Shown piece by piece: positions 36,339 to 50,888 of a stretch of DNA of 64,000 nucleotides. This stretch comes from Typhlomys cinereus (taxonomy: Eukaryota > Chordata > Mammalia > Rodentia > Platacanthomyidae). Every line of letters begins with the position of its first letter. Position 1 is the first letter of the stretch. The notes below the pieces were generated by a model. It ran no database searches. It saw nothing but the letters and a program-made list of their open reading frames with translations, and was not told the DNA's origin. A program made the translations under genes and the position numbers. The DNA is taken from positions 372,001 to 436,000 of the forward strand of contig JALPQD010000214.1 in assembly GCA_023101885.1 (NCBI GenBank), read 5' to 3'.

Positions 36339-36681
36339 TGTAGTTACTCTTGTGTGTTGCTGTGAGAGAGCACTCAAAGTCAAACAGCTTAAGGGAGAAA
36401 GAGAGATTTATTCAGCTTATGGGAGAAACAGTCTTTCATGGTAGAAGTGGCATGGCTGGCTGGCCAAAGCTGGAGGCAGGTTAATTTACACCCATCCCAG
36501 AGGCTGAGAGCTACCAAACTGCTTCTGAAAAGACAAACTTCTCCTGGAGGTAGGGTGGGACTAATCCACCTCAAGGTCCACCCCTTGTGACTGCCTTCCT
36601 CCAGCAAGGCTCCACCTCTCAAAGGTGCCATGACCTTCCCAAACACATGAGACTGTGGGAGACATATTTCAAACCATGACA
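36339..36681 (-). mobile_element. MaLR (MT/ORR-like) solo LTR
   Basis: A 343-bp LTR, reverse strand, TG...CA ended (TGTCATGGTTTGAAATATG at its 5' end). It shares layout with the LTRs at 51457, 52235 and 62203: GAGATTTATTCAGCTTATGG, CTCCTGGAGGTAGGGTGGGAC, TTCCTCCAGCAAGGCTCCACC and ACACATGAGACTGTGGG. This layout is that of rodent MaLR LTRs (ERVL class). With no internal part it is a solo LTR. Confidence 0.75.
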
Positions 36682-37306
36682 ATAGTTTTAGTGTTTCTCA
36701 TATTCATGTGAAAGTAAAAAAAGGAGTAAGAATAATGGAAGAAAGAGAAGGAAAGACCAGCGTGGAAATACAGATGGAAAAGAGATGCCTGAAAAGAAGG
36801 AGAGATTTTTACAAGTCATTGCTACAACTTGTACAATAAAAGTTACAAGGCACTGTTTACATAGGAAACTAACAATTTTTTAATCTCCAAAATTCATATT
36901 TCACCCAAACACATACAGACATATATTCCTGAGAAGATAATCAGAGAAAGGAGATATCATTAATGATTCTTAGCCTTACTATGACTCAAATGTGGCAATG
37001 TTGTATCTGATGTTTTCTCATTGATCTTTTGCTGTCCCCCTACTCTTCACTCATAAACTGGTAAAATTTTTTTAAACATGCTAATTATCATCAGATATGC
37101 AAGTATGGACATTTTACATTTAGTAGTACAGAAATAGAAGATATAGAAGCAAGTGTTAATTTGACAATTGATAGATGAGTCATATCAAGTTATATAAACA
37201 ATTTTCAAATCTTTACTGCTTATTCTGAAACTTAAGGAAAAAGTGATTGTTGTCCACATTTCTGAAAGTTTCCTAATGTCCAATTGGTTTGTATTTTAAT
37301 TTGCAG
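36682..37306. other. AT-rich unassigned DNA
   Basis: Purine-rich in the first 120 bp. Nothing else recognised. Confidence 0.4.
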
Positions 37307-37389
37307 CATTTCAGCTTACCAAAATTCACGACCAAGCTGCCAAGCCAGTTTTGACTTCAGAGCAAAAGTTGGAATGCATAGTAACTGAG
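37307..37389 (+). other. exon-like segment (weak)
   Basis: An 83-bp stretch with an acceptor-like TTTAATTTGCAG just before it and a donor-like GAG/GTAATT just after. One frame (two bases then 27 codons) is open, and a second is open to its last codon. I do not recognise the translation. An open frame this short is common by chance. Confidence 0.2.
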
Positions 37390-37619
37390 GTAATTAATCT
37401 CTGGATTACATTAAGAAAAACCTAGGAGATTTCTGAAGCACCCATCTGTATGCACATGTTATGGTCTTTCCAGAGACAATAAAATAATGAGGACTCTGAT
37501 CCAGTCAATAACTTAATTTCTCAAAGGAGTCATAGCATGATGATAGTTTTTGAGGTGGTGAAAATGTAAAGTAGAAATTTGGAAGCACTAAGTCAATGGG
37601 GACTGATCCTTGGGCTTAA

Positions 37620-37815
37620 ACCTTGCCTTTGTCCTCTTCTGTATTCTCTCCCTAAATCCAGAAAACTACATGAGCTTCTTTGCTTTTCCATGTCTTCCTT
37701 GCTATGATGAATTAATACCTCCACACCTGTGAACTAAAGTAAATCTTTCCTCCTTTTACATTATCTATTTTGGGTATTACAATACAGCAATGCAAACAGC
37801 TATAACAGTAACTGA
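37620..37815 (+). repeat. decayed MaLR/URR1-like repeat end
   Basis: The block CTTGCTATGATGAATTAATACC, CTGTGAACTAAAGTAAATC and TTTCCTCC matches the 3' end type of rodent repeats with GTGAGCCAAAATAAACC. Confidence 0.5.
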
Positions 37816-39439
37816 ATTGTTAAAGATTGGTAAATGAACTACTTTGTTGACTGAAATATCTAGAATGATTCATTTGGCTTTCAAGAGAGTAATGCCTAAA
37901 TACCTCAATTGATTTAATCCCTTGGTTGGTATGTGTATTATCCTGAGAGTTTGCTAAGTTATGTGGCATGTATTATTGAGCCAATGATTTTTTGATCTTT
38001 TTTTCTAGTTCCTCAGTTTCCTTTAGACTCGTATAACCACCATTCCAGGCTAATGGTCATCTATATTAGATAAATTAAATAATGTTTCTTGGCTGAAGCA
38101 AATCACAGCTTTCCAAAGACATGGAGAGTAGAGTGTAAGAGAGGAACACATGGTAGAAATAGCTATGGTGGTATATAAAAGTACTATGAAAACATTTAGA
38201 ACTTTAAGATTAATGAAACAATATTTCCCTGAAAAGGAGAGTCTCCATGTAAACCTTGAAGAATAACTGACTCAGAATGATTTGAAGAGGGTAGAGGCTG
38301 TTTTATTTCAAAGAAACAACGTGCATAAAGAGATCAAAAGCAAAAGAGTTTTAAGAGGTGCAAAGAATTTAGCATGTGACAGAGGACTGCAGAAAAGACA
38401 GAAGGACTGAGAAGATAAAGTAGATTAAGAATAAATGCTTTTAAGGGTTCTATAACTTAATTAAACTAGAAGAAAATGATCAATTTTAATATATGAAATA
38501 TTGTCTTCTGCATGCACTTATGTGCCACTCTGTCTACTTTTTTCTCTTTTTTAATTTAAAATACGATCATCTTTATGAAAAACTGAAGTAAACCCCATTT
38601 TTTCAGTTTTAATAGTTCAGTGTGACGAAGATTGTTATATTATTATGATTATTTCTGTTCTGAACATTGAAGCTATAAGAAAGCATCATATAATAGATCA
38701 ATAAAGTTTCAAATTGAGAAAGTAACTTGATTCAGCAATATTTAGGAGATTTCCCTCTGGGTTGTAGTTTTTTAATAAGTTTTCAGGAGTCTAAGCCTCC
38801 AGGGCCTGAGGAAAATAAAAATCTTCTCAAGGGATATTAGTCTATTACCAGGAAAATTTAAACCTAAATGTGTTTAATTTTGCATGATCAAATATTATTA
38901 AATAAAGATGCTCTATCAAAACCTGTTAAAACTAAGGCAAGCATGAGAGATAGTATTATTTGAGGAAATTAGCATGAAGAGACTTAAAAATTAATGTAGC
39001 ACATTGCTGGTTTATCCCTGGTCACAAAACATTGCCTGTCTTTGCTTTGCTTTTTAGAATTTTAATGAATCTATATGACTATTTGTTAATGCTCAGTTTG
39101 AAGTATATGCAAAGATTCTGGGTACTGGTGAATTAGATGCTCAAATACAATATGTTCTGTGATATACTGGAACGCTATTGCTGAATTAGAAATATATTAA
39201 ATTCATAAAATCTGTGACAGGCTAGTTCAGTGGCTTGTTTCGATGAAACCCTGGAGCCACACTTGAAGTTAAAATTTCAGTATTAGATAGAAATTTATTT
39301 TAAAGCTCCATATTTTCTTTTGCAACTTAATTAATTATTTATGGATTCCTAAGTTACACTCTATCATGACATGTGCCATACTTCAGTCTACTAAAACAAA
39401 ATTGGTTTAAAGTAGAAGAGAAGGTTGAAAGAATATAAG
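37816..39439. other. AT-rich unassigned DNA
   Basis: No feature recognised. Confidence 0.45.
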
Positions 39440-39890
39440 AACAAAGATAAAGGACTGTAAAAAGTCATCTTATAAGTATCACAGAGCCACGACTATCATG
39501 AACTTACAGCAGCTGTGATCACAGGAACTGGACCTCCACTGGACTTGTCTAAACAACAGACAGCGATGTGTGGATACCTCCTTAGGCCCTACAACTTACT
39601 GCTGAAAGACTGTCCAATAACATTCTTGCAGGGAGAGAGGCAATAATATCCAGTTATAAACCTACCAGTGACTAACCAGACTTGCAATGGTCAGTTCCAA
39701 ACTTATGGCTACGTAGATGACCTTGGCTAAACAGGGAAACCTATAAGATAAACACAATCCATGAATATGGAATAGTAATGGGAAATAAAAGAAGACCAGA
39801 GATAGGAAAGAGTATAAAGGGAGAATGATTGTAATTCAGTATACACACATATGAACTTGTCAAGGAATAAAATTTATTAATGAGAATGTA
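39440..39890 (+). repeat. possible Lx-type L1 3' UTR
   Basis: A non-coding stretch with CAGGGAGAGAGGCAATAA, CAACTTACTGCTGAAAG and a final AATAAAATTTATTAATGAG. The order resembles old rodent L1 3' UTRs, but no ORF2 is attached. Confidence 0.4.
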
Positions 39891-42800
39891 ATAAGCTATG
39901 AGACTCTTGTGGAAACAAATATCCCATGACATGCATGAAAGCATGACATGGAAGGCTTATTCAGAACTGTCATAATCAGTGTGGAGTCTGCTACAATGGA
40001 GATTGACAGTGGGGAAGAAGGGCTGAGAAATTCTCTGATGACAACATGGCAGGTGGGAATTTATAGGCAAGCAGCTATACATGTGTTAGTGAGTGAGTCA
40101 TAGTGAATGGAAGATTTCTGAAGGGAAGCATGGGTGATATCATTCAGAGTTTGACCTACCTTCTGACTGAGGGATCTTGATGAGATGTTGAGGATGACCA
40201 GAAGTCGAGGGTAGGAGGTCTCTGGCAGAAAGAATTCAGTAAAGACTGAATTCATTAAAAGTTAGTGTGATACAGAAATTGACAGACTTAGAAAAATGTT
40301 CATACACCCTAATGAAGTTTGAATAGCCAAAGACTGTACATTATAACTAACCACATCAAATATTCATATCACAATTCTGAAGTCTCAGAAAATAAGAAAG
40401 TTCTTGGCTTGAGGAATAATATTTCTGTGATGTGCTCATCACAGGAATCTTGATGTGCATGCTGAGAAAACATTGTGTCCTTTCCTTTTCATGAAGATGA
40501 ACTAACTTCATGACCTCATTTAACCAGTCACTTCCCAAAGCTCTGTTTCAGGTGACATCAAACTGCTACAAGTATTTAACAAGAAGACGTGTCTATTAAT
40601 TTTAAATAGGTTTGTAATTACAAAAATTTTATGTCCTATTTCTTTGCATTAATTTCCCATTAGCTCAATCATGCTATTTGCTTCTGTGACATAGAATAGT
40701 AATAAGATTATATGGATGATTTGGTCCATATAAGAATTTTCTACTAGTGTCAGCTGACTACTAATGGAAGTGATGGTAACCATACCCTTTTTCTAGTTTA
40801 GAAACTAGTCTAGGATCTACCAGGAATTTTTTTTTAAATTAAATGTAGATAGTCTTCAAAATCTAGCTATGTTGGAGGAGGTCTTTAACTGAAAAAAAGA
40901 CAGGATTCAATATGGTGAATAAGAGATATTTTCTCTTTTAAGCAAGTATTTTCATGAAATTTTTTATATTCATTTTCCTTTTAATATATAGCTAAGTAAG
41001 GCTTCATTGATCTTAACTATATGGGATTTTCATAGTTAATTTTGGTTTCATTGATCTTGATCATATGGAATTTTCAGTTAGCATTGGAAGTGTATCTTAT
41101 GCCTCAAATATTTGACCGACATTTCATCACTTTTTCTAAAAACAGGAAGTTGGATTCTGATTTCAAAAGAAGGCCAAAATTTAAAAACTTGATATTTTAA
41201 AATTAAGCTACATAGACATGAATTTATCATCAAATACAGAGCAGATTTATGTCTTATGTTTTGAAAATTTAGAAGTACATTAATGATGTACAAGGACTGA
41301 GCCTTCTAATTAAGGATAAAAGTAAATTGTACAGGATGAAGAAGGAATATAGTTATAATGGACTTAGAAAAATAGGATGGGCATGTGATGAAGTCAAATA
41401 TAAAATATTGCCTAGCCTGGCAAGACAAAATGATGTGCACATACATATGCATTCCCAGTCTTCATCCTGGAGGGCAAGCATGTAATTTAAATTTGGTACA
41501 GATATGATATTTTCCTCTAATAAATCACATTCCCAGAAGGCTCAGAACTTCTAATACTTTAGTACAACTCCAACTTTCTTTCCTGCATCACTCATTCCTT
41601 CTTCTAGGCCCTCTGATCTCTTTGTCACTATTCTGGATGTGGAGCTTAAACACCATTGAGCTGCTGAAATTATTGTTTATGCTATAGTAGACTGGAATTG
41701 GTCTTTTCAGTTCTGCCTATTGGTCCTATTTCAGAACAGCTTTCTTTTGCTTCTTAAACTATAATCCTTCAAATTTAAATTTTAATTATATGTTTTTAGA
41801 GTTTCATTTTTTGTTCCAATAGCACAATGCATTTATATTTTACATTTGAAATTATAAATTATTGTTGACTCTGTAGCTCATAAACAGTAAATTTCATTTC
41901 TCACAATTTTGCAGACTAGAAGTCTGAGATGCAAGTGCCTAAATGGTGGAGTTTTGGTGAATACAGTCTTTCTGTAGTGAGCTCGGGAGTATGTGGGTAT
42001 TTCTTCAGACACTATTTTTACAAATCATTTAATGAATCCTTTTAGTTCATGACAGAAGCATCTTCCAAAGACCACAAAACTTGATGCCACCACTCAGAAG
42101 GCAGAATTCTGCTTCAAAACTTTTGGATAGCTACATGCATTCATAGTACAATAGCATAATGAAATAAAATCATATATAATTCAGTTTATGCTTACTTTTA
42201 TTCAAATGATCAGGTGGAAAGCTCAGTTGAACTTGCAGTCAACTGAAAGATATTTTCAGAATCAGCAATTTTTTCTTTATTAGAAAATCTTGAAATATTT
42301 AAAATTGTGTTTCTGAATTTTATCTCCTCTTATATTATAGAGGGAATCAGCCTTATCTATGTTAACTATCCTCTCCATATTCTTTGCTGAGCATTATCTA
42401 TCATGTATTCGATGTAATTTTCCATATCTTTGGTGACACAGAGAACTGGATGCATCTTTGGAAACCTTTGTTCAAATTGACAATCTATTAATTGACAATG
42501 GAGAGACTTGAGTATAAAAGTAATAATTAAATTCACTCCACATTTTTATCTTATCCTGATAGGTTAAAAACTGCCAAATATTTCACTGAAGCAAAACGGT
42601 ACTTTTTTATTTTACAATAGATAACTGTAGAAGTCTTTTAATATGCCTTCCTAAGAGATTCATACTAACACTGAGTACTTCAATTATTTCTTTAATCCTG
42701 GAGCTGTCTCAAAATTGACATTGGTGTCATTCACAACATTGACATAGGAACATGGTTCTGAGATGATCTTTACTATATGCAGGAGCAATGTGTCTGAGTA

Positions 42801-44879
42801 GGAATCAGAGGGACAGCAGTAAGTCATACTATTTGAGCTAGTTCTTAGCTTTCAGGAGACCACCTTGATATTGTCTTCAAATATCATACCAGTGTTCCAG
42901 AAGAAGCAGAAGAGTAAGGGTTTTTCCACTAGAACCCTTTCCTTAGTTCATTAACTATTGAAATCTTTTTGTCATATCTTTTGGAGATCAAGCACATGAT
43001 ACGCACCATTCCACAGCTGTAGGTAGGTTCAGACTCTGATGTAATTGACTTGAAAACCCATATGATTTTGTCTATTTCATAAATTCTATATTTTACAAAA
43101 CAATAATGATACAATAGAGGCTCTCAGACAGTTCACTATTCTACATGCTAGTGGCGATGTCAGACATGAGTCTCCTAAAAGAATTACTTGTAAATTTTGT
43201 TTTGTGGCAATTCTAGTCATCCTTTCTGTTTGACCAAATGTCAAGAATATATAGTTCTCTTTATTCATGGTTCCTGTACATGACAGGCATTTTGAGCTCC
43301 AAAGCAAGATTGCAAAGAATTCTATACTGAAATACAAATACACTTTGAAGACAATTTTGTCACTTTGAAAATGTAATTTGATAAGCCAGAGAACTACTGA
43401 GATAGAACTTCTGGCACAGCCTTAAGCAGGTGCAAATGAGTTCACTTTGTGATAAGAATCCGCACCTGTTGGAGAGCAACATTGGGAAGGTATCTGTTAG
43501 CAAATTCTGAGATATCTGAAATGAGAAGAGCATATTAAATTGCAAAGAGATTTCAGGTGATATCTACCCATTGATGCACACCTGCAATCATGGGTTAAAG
43601 TCAGTGCAGACTCAGAAATTCCTGTGACTTTATTTAATGATGTCACTTCTTCAGGTTTAGAAAGCTAGTCGAGTCTTGAATTGTGAGAAGTTTCTTGGTT
43701 AGACATTGTATGCTTGTTTAGCTCAGTTTTTCTATTACAGAGAAAAATTCTCAATTTTATTTGGGAAATTTCTCAATCCCTAGGCCCTCCTCTTGCCAAA
43801 AAACTACTTATTGGTGATCTTCATCTTATTTCTGTGTGTGTGTGTGTGCACGTGCATGTGTGTGTGTTTATTGTGTCAGATATCCTCAGGCAGTACAGTC
43901 TGGCCTCTAATTTGTTTGTACTCCCCTTAGATTCCATCCTATCAGCATTACCACCGTAGGTTACAGTTATCGTTTACTTCATAATAGCTTGAGTTTCTTA
44001 TCACAGAAAAATTAGTCATTTATTTTAACAAAATATTACAATTTAGTTGAAATAAATTCTATACTTAGAACGCTCAATTATATTCTAACCCTTTAACACT
44101 AATTTTTGGTGTCCTATAATTTCTCTTTGAATAGGGAAGCTTGGTCTGAACTCCTGCAACTTAACCATCAATCGCAATAATACATTAAGTCAAGCCCTAA
44201 TTTAATATTTCTGGGCAAAACACAACTCTTTTGGAAAAATACAATATTAAAGATAATTACATTTAAATTAATATATCAAGGTAATTGTGTTTTTTTGCTT
44301 TATTTCAAGTTTTAAAATAAAGATAATAAATATAGTCGGAGTTGATGGGAAAACAGAATGCACAGAAATAGTTATGACTGACTGTTTCTTCAATATTTTA
44401 CTGTTACAGTTACAATAGACTGTTGGGGACAAATGTTTTCAAGATAAAGATTAAATGAAGGTTTGTCTACAAAATATGTAGCAAAATGCATAGGATTAGT
44501 TCCACTAACCACAATTTAAAAATTCAAATTATGCCTGAATACCAGCACTGATGAGATATTCTTAATTTTCCAATTTTATAGTTAATTAAGTAAGAATTAG
44601 AAGGATTTAATAATGTCATAAGAGTCTATAAGTCATATAAAAGACCATCTTCTCTATTGACCTACATTGTGGGAACTCAAATATTTGCTCTAAAAATTAC
44701 ATAGATAATGACAAATTCTGAAGTATTTGGCAGGTCATAAACACTATGTACTGGAGAATAGTGGTAAACTCTGATGATCAAGGAATGATTTCAGCTTTAT
44801 AGTCTAATATTAATCTTTTTGTGAAACAGAACAGAGAATCCTAAAAAATGGGGTAATACTATTTTTTAATGTTACCATA
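39891..44879. other. long AT-rich unassigned stretch
   Basis: Five kilobases with no exon, RNA gene or well-supported repeat. A short (TG)n lies at 43832-43868. 41400-41490 and 43555-43625 are weakly B1-like. Confidence 0.45.
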
Positions 44880-45215
44880 GATTTATTTTATTTTTTCGTG
44901 TTGTATACATGAAAATAGCAAATTCATGATATTTTCACCCTTTCAACCCCAGCTCTATCCTCCCTCCATTTCTACTTATAAAATTTCATCTCCCCCTCCA
45001 GACTCCCTCCTATTTGCTAATATTTTCACTTATGTGACCATGTTTCATATAGTTTGTCTTTGAAGGTATATGCCTGAAATGATTCATAGCAAAGGCCATC
45101 GATCAGTGGGTATACCATTGATGAAAGAATCCTTTTCTTCCTCATCAGGCTCTCAGGAAGGTGTGGAACTTCTTGAGCGGTTACCTCTTTTGTGGTGAGA
45201 TGTTGCTATTAGCTT
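44880..45215 (-). repeat. possible old L1 3' UTR
   Basis: C/T-rich stretch (44935-45010) preceded by T-rich sequence, as at L1 3' ends read in reverse, but strongly decayed. Confidence 0.35.
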
Positions 45216-45734
45216 AAGGAATAATATAGTGAATGGTATTAAATAATGATATTAACATTCACTTGCCTTATTATACACTTTGTTAATTATTAGAGAAAGG
45301 TAACCTACCTAGTTATTGTCAACATGATACAGAGATTTTTGTTATTAATATAATCTGTAGACCAACGAGTCATCCTGACTCCGATCTACTAGAGTCCTCT
45401 TAGTGAGAAGGAAAAGCTTCATTCCCTTATCTCCATATGTATGTAGCATATATTGACTTGTGGATGTTTCTCTCACTCTTCTCTCTCTCTTTTGTCTTTC
45501 CCTCTTTCTTCCATCCAGTTTCTATATCCCTCTAGTTATACCTCCTGAATGCATAAATAAAATAATAAAATAGTCATGATTTGTGTAAACATTCTAGAAT
45601 GCATTCTATAATAAAATTGACAATGCACAGGACAGAGCAGTGAAAATTATCTTAAAGAAAAGTTGACTTCTATAAAAATCAAACTTACATTTAATGAAAA
45701 AACACAAAAGATTCAATATATAATATATGTAGTT
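45216..45734. other. AT-rich unassigned DNA
   Basis: A CTCTTCTCTCTCTCTTTTG tract near 45477. Nothing else. Confidence 0.4.
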
Positions 45735-46185
45735 TTTATTACATTTTTTGCCTAGTTATAAAAGGTCAATAGATATCCCCCTTCTTGCCCCTCTCCCCTC
45801 CTTCCTTCCTGTTGTCTCCCATTCCACTCCTCCACCCTTCCCACTGTGCCCCCACCCCTCTTCCTTCCCTCCTCCTCTCTTAGTGATTCCCTCTTATCCT
45901 CTAGAGCATCTGTTTACATGGGCACTGAATTTCCCTCTGATCATCTATACTAGTGAGGGTTCAGGACTCAGTGATGTACTTGGGGCCCCTCCTTGGGCTG
46001 CCTGCTAGTATGGGAACTCTATTATATCTGTTTAACCTCTTCCCTTTAAGGATCCTACCACCTGAAGCCTTCTCCCCTGGGATCCATGCTAGACTTTGTG
46101 GGATTGTTGACATGTCAGCGGTTATGAAGGGTCTATTTTGCATACATCTTTACCAGAATATCTTGTTATATACAAGTTAGAAAAT
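45735..46185 (-). mobile_element. older L1 3' UTR, truncated
   Basis: T-rich start, then a long C/T tract (45780-45890), then CAAGGATCCTACCACCTGAAG-like text and GCTAGACTTTGTGGGATTG, which parallel 2828-2870 of the young L1. More diverged than the 2529, 24641, 58448 and 61462 copies. Confidence 0.65.
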
Positions 46186-47871
46186 ATGTCCACTTATTGA
46201 TTTTATTGATTGTATGATTTTATGATTTTATTTTATTTAAAGACAGGGTTGCCCTGGCAATTCACCCAGTAATCATATCCACATGGCATGCATTCCAAAG
46301 AGTTCAAAAGACAAATCTTCCTTTGTTAATTTAAAATAACATGGAATAGAAGACACCCTACTGACAGGTGTGGATATTTGTATTCTCTGTCTAATAGAAT
46401 GTTGAATTATTTTCTTTCAGATTCATTGTTTGAAAATCAATGTTCTACTAGACTGAGTGGACTTAGAATAATGAATGCCTCCTTGACCTACAGCACATGT
46501 CTCACAATTGGAATCCATGGCCAGTGATGGCAGAAGTTAGAAAGACAAAATACTTGTTCATTTGCAGTTAGAGAATTTCTATGTGCTTTTGTGAAAGGAA
46601 AAATATAGCCCAAAACAAAAGGTTGCTAATTCAAATAAAAGGATTAAAACTATCTCTTAATTACTTTTAGGGATGGATGAACTTGGCCATATTTTAGGTT
46701 TATAGCGTATTTCAAATGTTTTCCCATATGTCTAGAGTTTCATTTTTAAAGCTCTTTCAGATACCTTTGTTCTACAGATACTGCATAATTTATGATAAAT
46801 CCAAATGAAAATATTTTAATTTGATTTGCTACTAAGAAAACATTTGGCTTTATGATTTTCCCTATTAATGTTTGAGGTGTCATTTTAAAACAAGATTTAA
46901 GTCTTCTAGAATATTTGTGTGTAGCAAAATTTGATTTATTTTCAGGATATTAATATAGCTTTTCCTTGCTGAATACCACTTTTATTTTCAAAGATGAAGA
47001 ATACAATTCTAAAAGCATAAACATTTGGGCATGCTATGTTTATTACTATATTACATATAATTTATTGGTTTGATTGAATATAATATTTTCCAAATATTTT
47101 CTGATTTAAACAGTATTCATGAAATAAATCTTTTAAAAATAGCTCATTTTAATTAAATTTCCGTTCTTATTAGTTTTGGAGGAGTATTATCTTATTACAT
47201 TTCCACTTTTCAAACAAAAAATGAATAAGATTTTTAAAGATAAAGTGTATATTTGACCTAAAGTGTAAGCCCATGTATGATCATAATCATTGTTGATGTT
47301 TTAATTTATAAACATAAACACACACAAATTTTAATTACTCAAACATCATCAACAAAACAGTGGTTTTCAGTATGGCTGGAATAACTGCATGTCATGTTCT
47401 ACTCAGGCATCTTCTATAAGCTCCTCATGTATAACTATTTCATCTGAATTGATGTTTCTTCTACTTTGAGGACTTGTTTGAGAAATATATCCAGTGGTCA
47501 AAATAGTTTCATTCTGTTGATGGCAATAATGTTTGTTATGCATGAATAGTGACCTATCCAGCTAGTAATGCAGCAACACAGATCATCTTTTCTATTGTTG
47601 GAGATTTCCAACTGTAATATTGTTTCATAATGACATCACAACTGCATATGCACCTGGACAACAAAAATATCATTTTGACTTCTTTCCTATCAATGGAACC
47701 TGAAGCAATATTATCTGGATCTCTCCTGATTTCTTTTTCAGAAAGGAGATATTATATTTCATCTAAAAACACATCTTGATCCTTTGAATAGCTCAGTGGA
47801 GCCTGGCAACTTGAAGCCACATAAATGTGGAAGGAGAGAACTGACTCCACAGAGCTGTTCTCTTCTCTACA
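46186..47871. other. AT-rich unassigned DNA
   Basis: No feature recognised. Confidence 0.45.
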
Positions 47872-47970
47872 CACACACACACATACACACACAAACACAC
47901 ACACACACACAAATACACTGGCACACAGACATCCCTCCCAATCATGATCATCATTATCATCATTATCATA
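47872..47970. repeat. (CA)n and (ATC)n microsatellites
   Basis: An interrupted (CA)n run (47872-47912) followed by an ATCATC-type run (47941-47970). Confidence 0.9.
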
Positions 47971-50099
47971 AATTGAATATACACAAATGCATCTCTGTCT
48001 CTGGTTATGTTAAAAGTCTCAAATTAATTAGACTAAGAATCCAGAATTTTGAAAAATAGATGCTTTTCTTCTTTATTTCTTATCGTTTTCTCTCCAACCT
48101 TACCTGGATGTCATATCTGGCACTAGAGTCAAAATAATGTTATCAGAACCATTTTACTAAGTTTGTCTCAGATTTTCTTCCTCTGGAAAAGAGCGAGCTC
48201 TCAGATGTGGTAAAAATTGGCCATGGCACAGAGTTTCCAATATTCATTTCTGAAACATTTTCATTATCCACAGGAGAAAATGTACATGACACCCATTAAG
48301 TTACTTTCAATGATCTGAAATCTAGACCAGTAAGGATCTGTGGAACTAAAGGAAATTAACAGAATACTTTTGATTTCTTTGTAAAAAATATTTGCCTTTC
48401 ATTAGATTTGGAGAGCACATAACTTTAATATTTTACTCAAATCAGTTCTTTCTTTTTCATATTCCATGTCCTTACCATATTTGGCTTTTAAGAAATAACA
48501 TTATCAAGTCTTTCTGATGCTTTGCTAAATTAACTTCTCTGCTTTTCTCTGTATTTTTAATAGAAGGAGGAAGGCATCTAAAGCCAACACTGAAGCTTTG
48601 CAGTACATCAGTTGTTGTCCATTGTGGAAGACCAAGAACCTCTGCGAAATGGCCTCAGTCCTTCACAAGGTGTGTGTATGACACAGATGACATCAAAGTG
48701 CGTATTTTTGATCTGTACTATATTAATTTCTCCTTTTTATAAATGCTACTCTCTCATCTCACATTTAAACATAGAATCTCAGATTCTTTTTTATGACAAT
48801 TCCTTTGCACTCCTCTCTTCTTCAGCACTGTAATTTTGAAGTTCTTTCCACATTACTTTTCAGCTCCTAAATTTAAATCATTATATCTTTTGCTGATTTT
48901 CCAGAAGGCATTTTTGATTTGGCCACATACTGTTTAAGACAGGTTCAATAAAACTTGGACTGCTGAGAACATTGACTAATCTTTAAGAGTTGCTATCTGA
49001 AGTTGGAGGCAACTGTCTCCTTACATTCCTTACACATTCAGTACAGTGAAAATTAAAATTGACAGAAACTATTTCAGGAAAGAAGTGAAAAAATGAACAA
49101 AGAATTGGAAAATATATATGAACTTTTCACATGTTAAGCCTCATGCACAGTGTGATAACTTTATTTGTATTTCAATGATATTTCAAATATGCAAAGCACA
49201 TCCATTAAAATTAACAAGGAATCTACATAAAGAAAGGGCTTACATGAAAATTAAAAGAAAAGATTGAATTGAATAGTTTACTATATACAGATTACACATA
49301 AGTGAACTGATTTGGAAAATAGGGTGACAAGTGGTAAATTTAATGAGTAAAATTTGTGTTAGAAAATATCTTAAAAACTGCAAAACACCTTTTTGTCATG
49401 GTTCTACTAGTGGTGTATACAGTGTGAAATCCATTACAATATGATGAATAAAAACACCATTATTCTTTCTTATTCATAACTCTTCAATGAATGTTTGGTT
49501 TTAGTTGTGCATAAAAGTTTCACTCTTTGGTATTCCATATGTAGTTATCATTCTTTCATTAAGATTCAGTGTGTCACCTCATAAATACTCTGTACCAAAT
49601 TTTGTGCTTGTTTGCCACAGACTATGCACTAACTAAAATTTAAGAAATTTTGCCTATTTTTTCTGAGTATTATATGCTACTTAAATAGCAAATGATAGTT
49701 ACCCAAGATGCTATTAAGGTTATGGTGTCAAAATTCCAGTAGATCTTAACATTTTTTATAGAATATACATACTTTATTAACTCATCTTTAACCTCCCCAA
49801 TTCTTTCTGTTTTACAAATCTGTGGATTAACTTGTTTGTAATAAATACTGGGACCTCCAAACATTTTCTTTGCTGTACTTTCAATAAAAGATGTAACTTC
49901 AGTAAACACCTTAACCTTGAAGCTTACTGGGAGTGCTAGTCTATTGTGAGGCCAGCATGTATCTGAATTTTGTTCCTAGAACAAAATTATTGTGAAGATG
50001 CAGTAAGAGAGTAATAGTGTTAAACTCTATCTAATTGATTACAGTATGTGTCTTGATATCTAGTATGCTGAAATGAAATGAAAATCAGATTTGTAGATG
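47971..50099. other. AT-rich unassigned DNA
   Basis: No feature recognised. Confidence 0.45.
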
Positions 50100-50123
50100 C
50101 ACACACACATATACACATATTCA

Positions 50124-50176
<53 letters not shown>

Positions 50177-50187
50177 ATCTATCTATC
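50100..50187. repeat. (CA)n then (TATC)n microsatellite
   Basis: A short CA run, then about 15 TATC units with one break near 50175. Confidence 0.92.
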
Positions 50188-50888
50188 CTCTAAATGGTTT
50201 GTTAGATTTATATTGCCAAGCATCATGAAAGAGTCAATTAGCTGTTTTTAGATGCATCACGGAAGCAAAAATTGTGAATGTAGATGAGGCAGGTTTATAG
50301 ATTTGACTATTTAGTGGTGAAAATTGTGTTTCATGTAACAGTACAACTTTCTGACCTGGTAGAGAAAGTAATTCTTGGTAAGTTGCAAGTAAAATAAAAC
50401 ACACTTTTCCTTTCATGTATGTAGCAGTAAGCATTCATGGTTAAATATAATTAAAGCCATGCAAATACTAATTTGCACAGATGTGACAATCTGAATAAGG
50501 TCCTACCTAGGCTCAGCTCAGCATGAAATTGCATTTCACTGTTTATGACTGTCTGCTACCTAGGGAAAAATTAGAAAATTAAATAACAACTGGAATTTAT
50601 TTTTTCTGAAATATTTTGCTTTTCTTGAGAGGATATTTGACAAACAGCTCCCAATACACCAAACCCTCCAGCAACTACAGAAATGACTACAGTATCTTCT
50701 AGTTGCCATGCCAGTTGAAATAAATAGCATGAGTCAGAATGCCTTCAGGGAAGAATGCTGACCTCTGAGCCAATGCAGTTGTTCCATGTAATACCCTGTT
50801 TCAAGAATTTCTGACCACTGATTATTTAGAAGTTAACTGTTCAATGTTTTAAGCCTGAACTTACAGAAAAGGAAAACATTTTCTCTTC
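50188..50888. other. AT-rich unassigned DNA
   Basis: No feature recognised. Confidence 0.4.

Noticed and set aside
36339..36681. URR1 / hAT assignment for the 36339, 51457, 52235 and 62203 family
   Set aside because: TG...CA ends, two LTRs flanking an interior at 51457-52611 and the layout fit a MaLR LTR better. The related family at 21258 and 56995 stays undecided.
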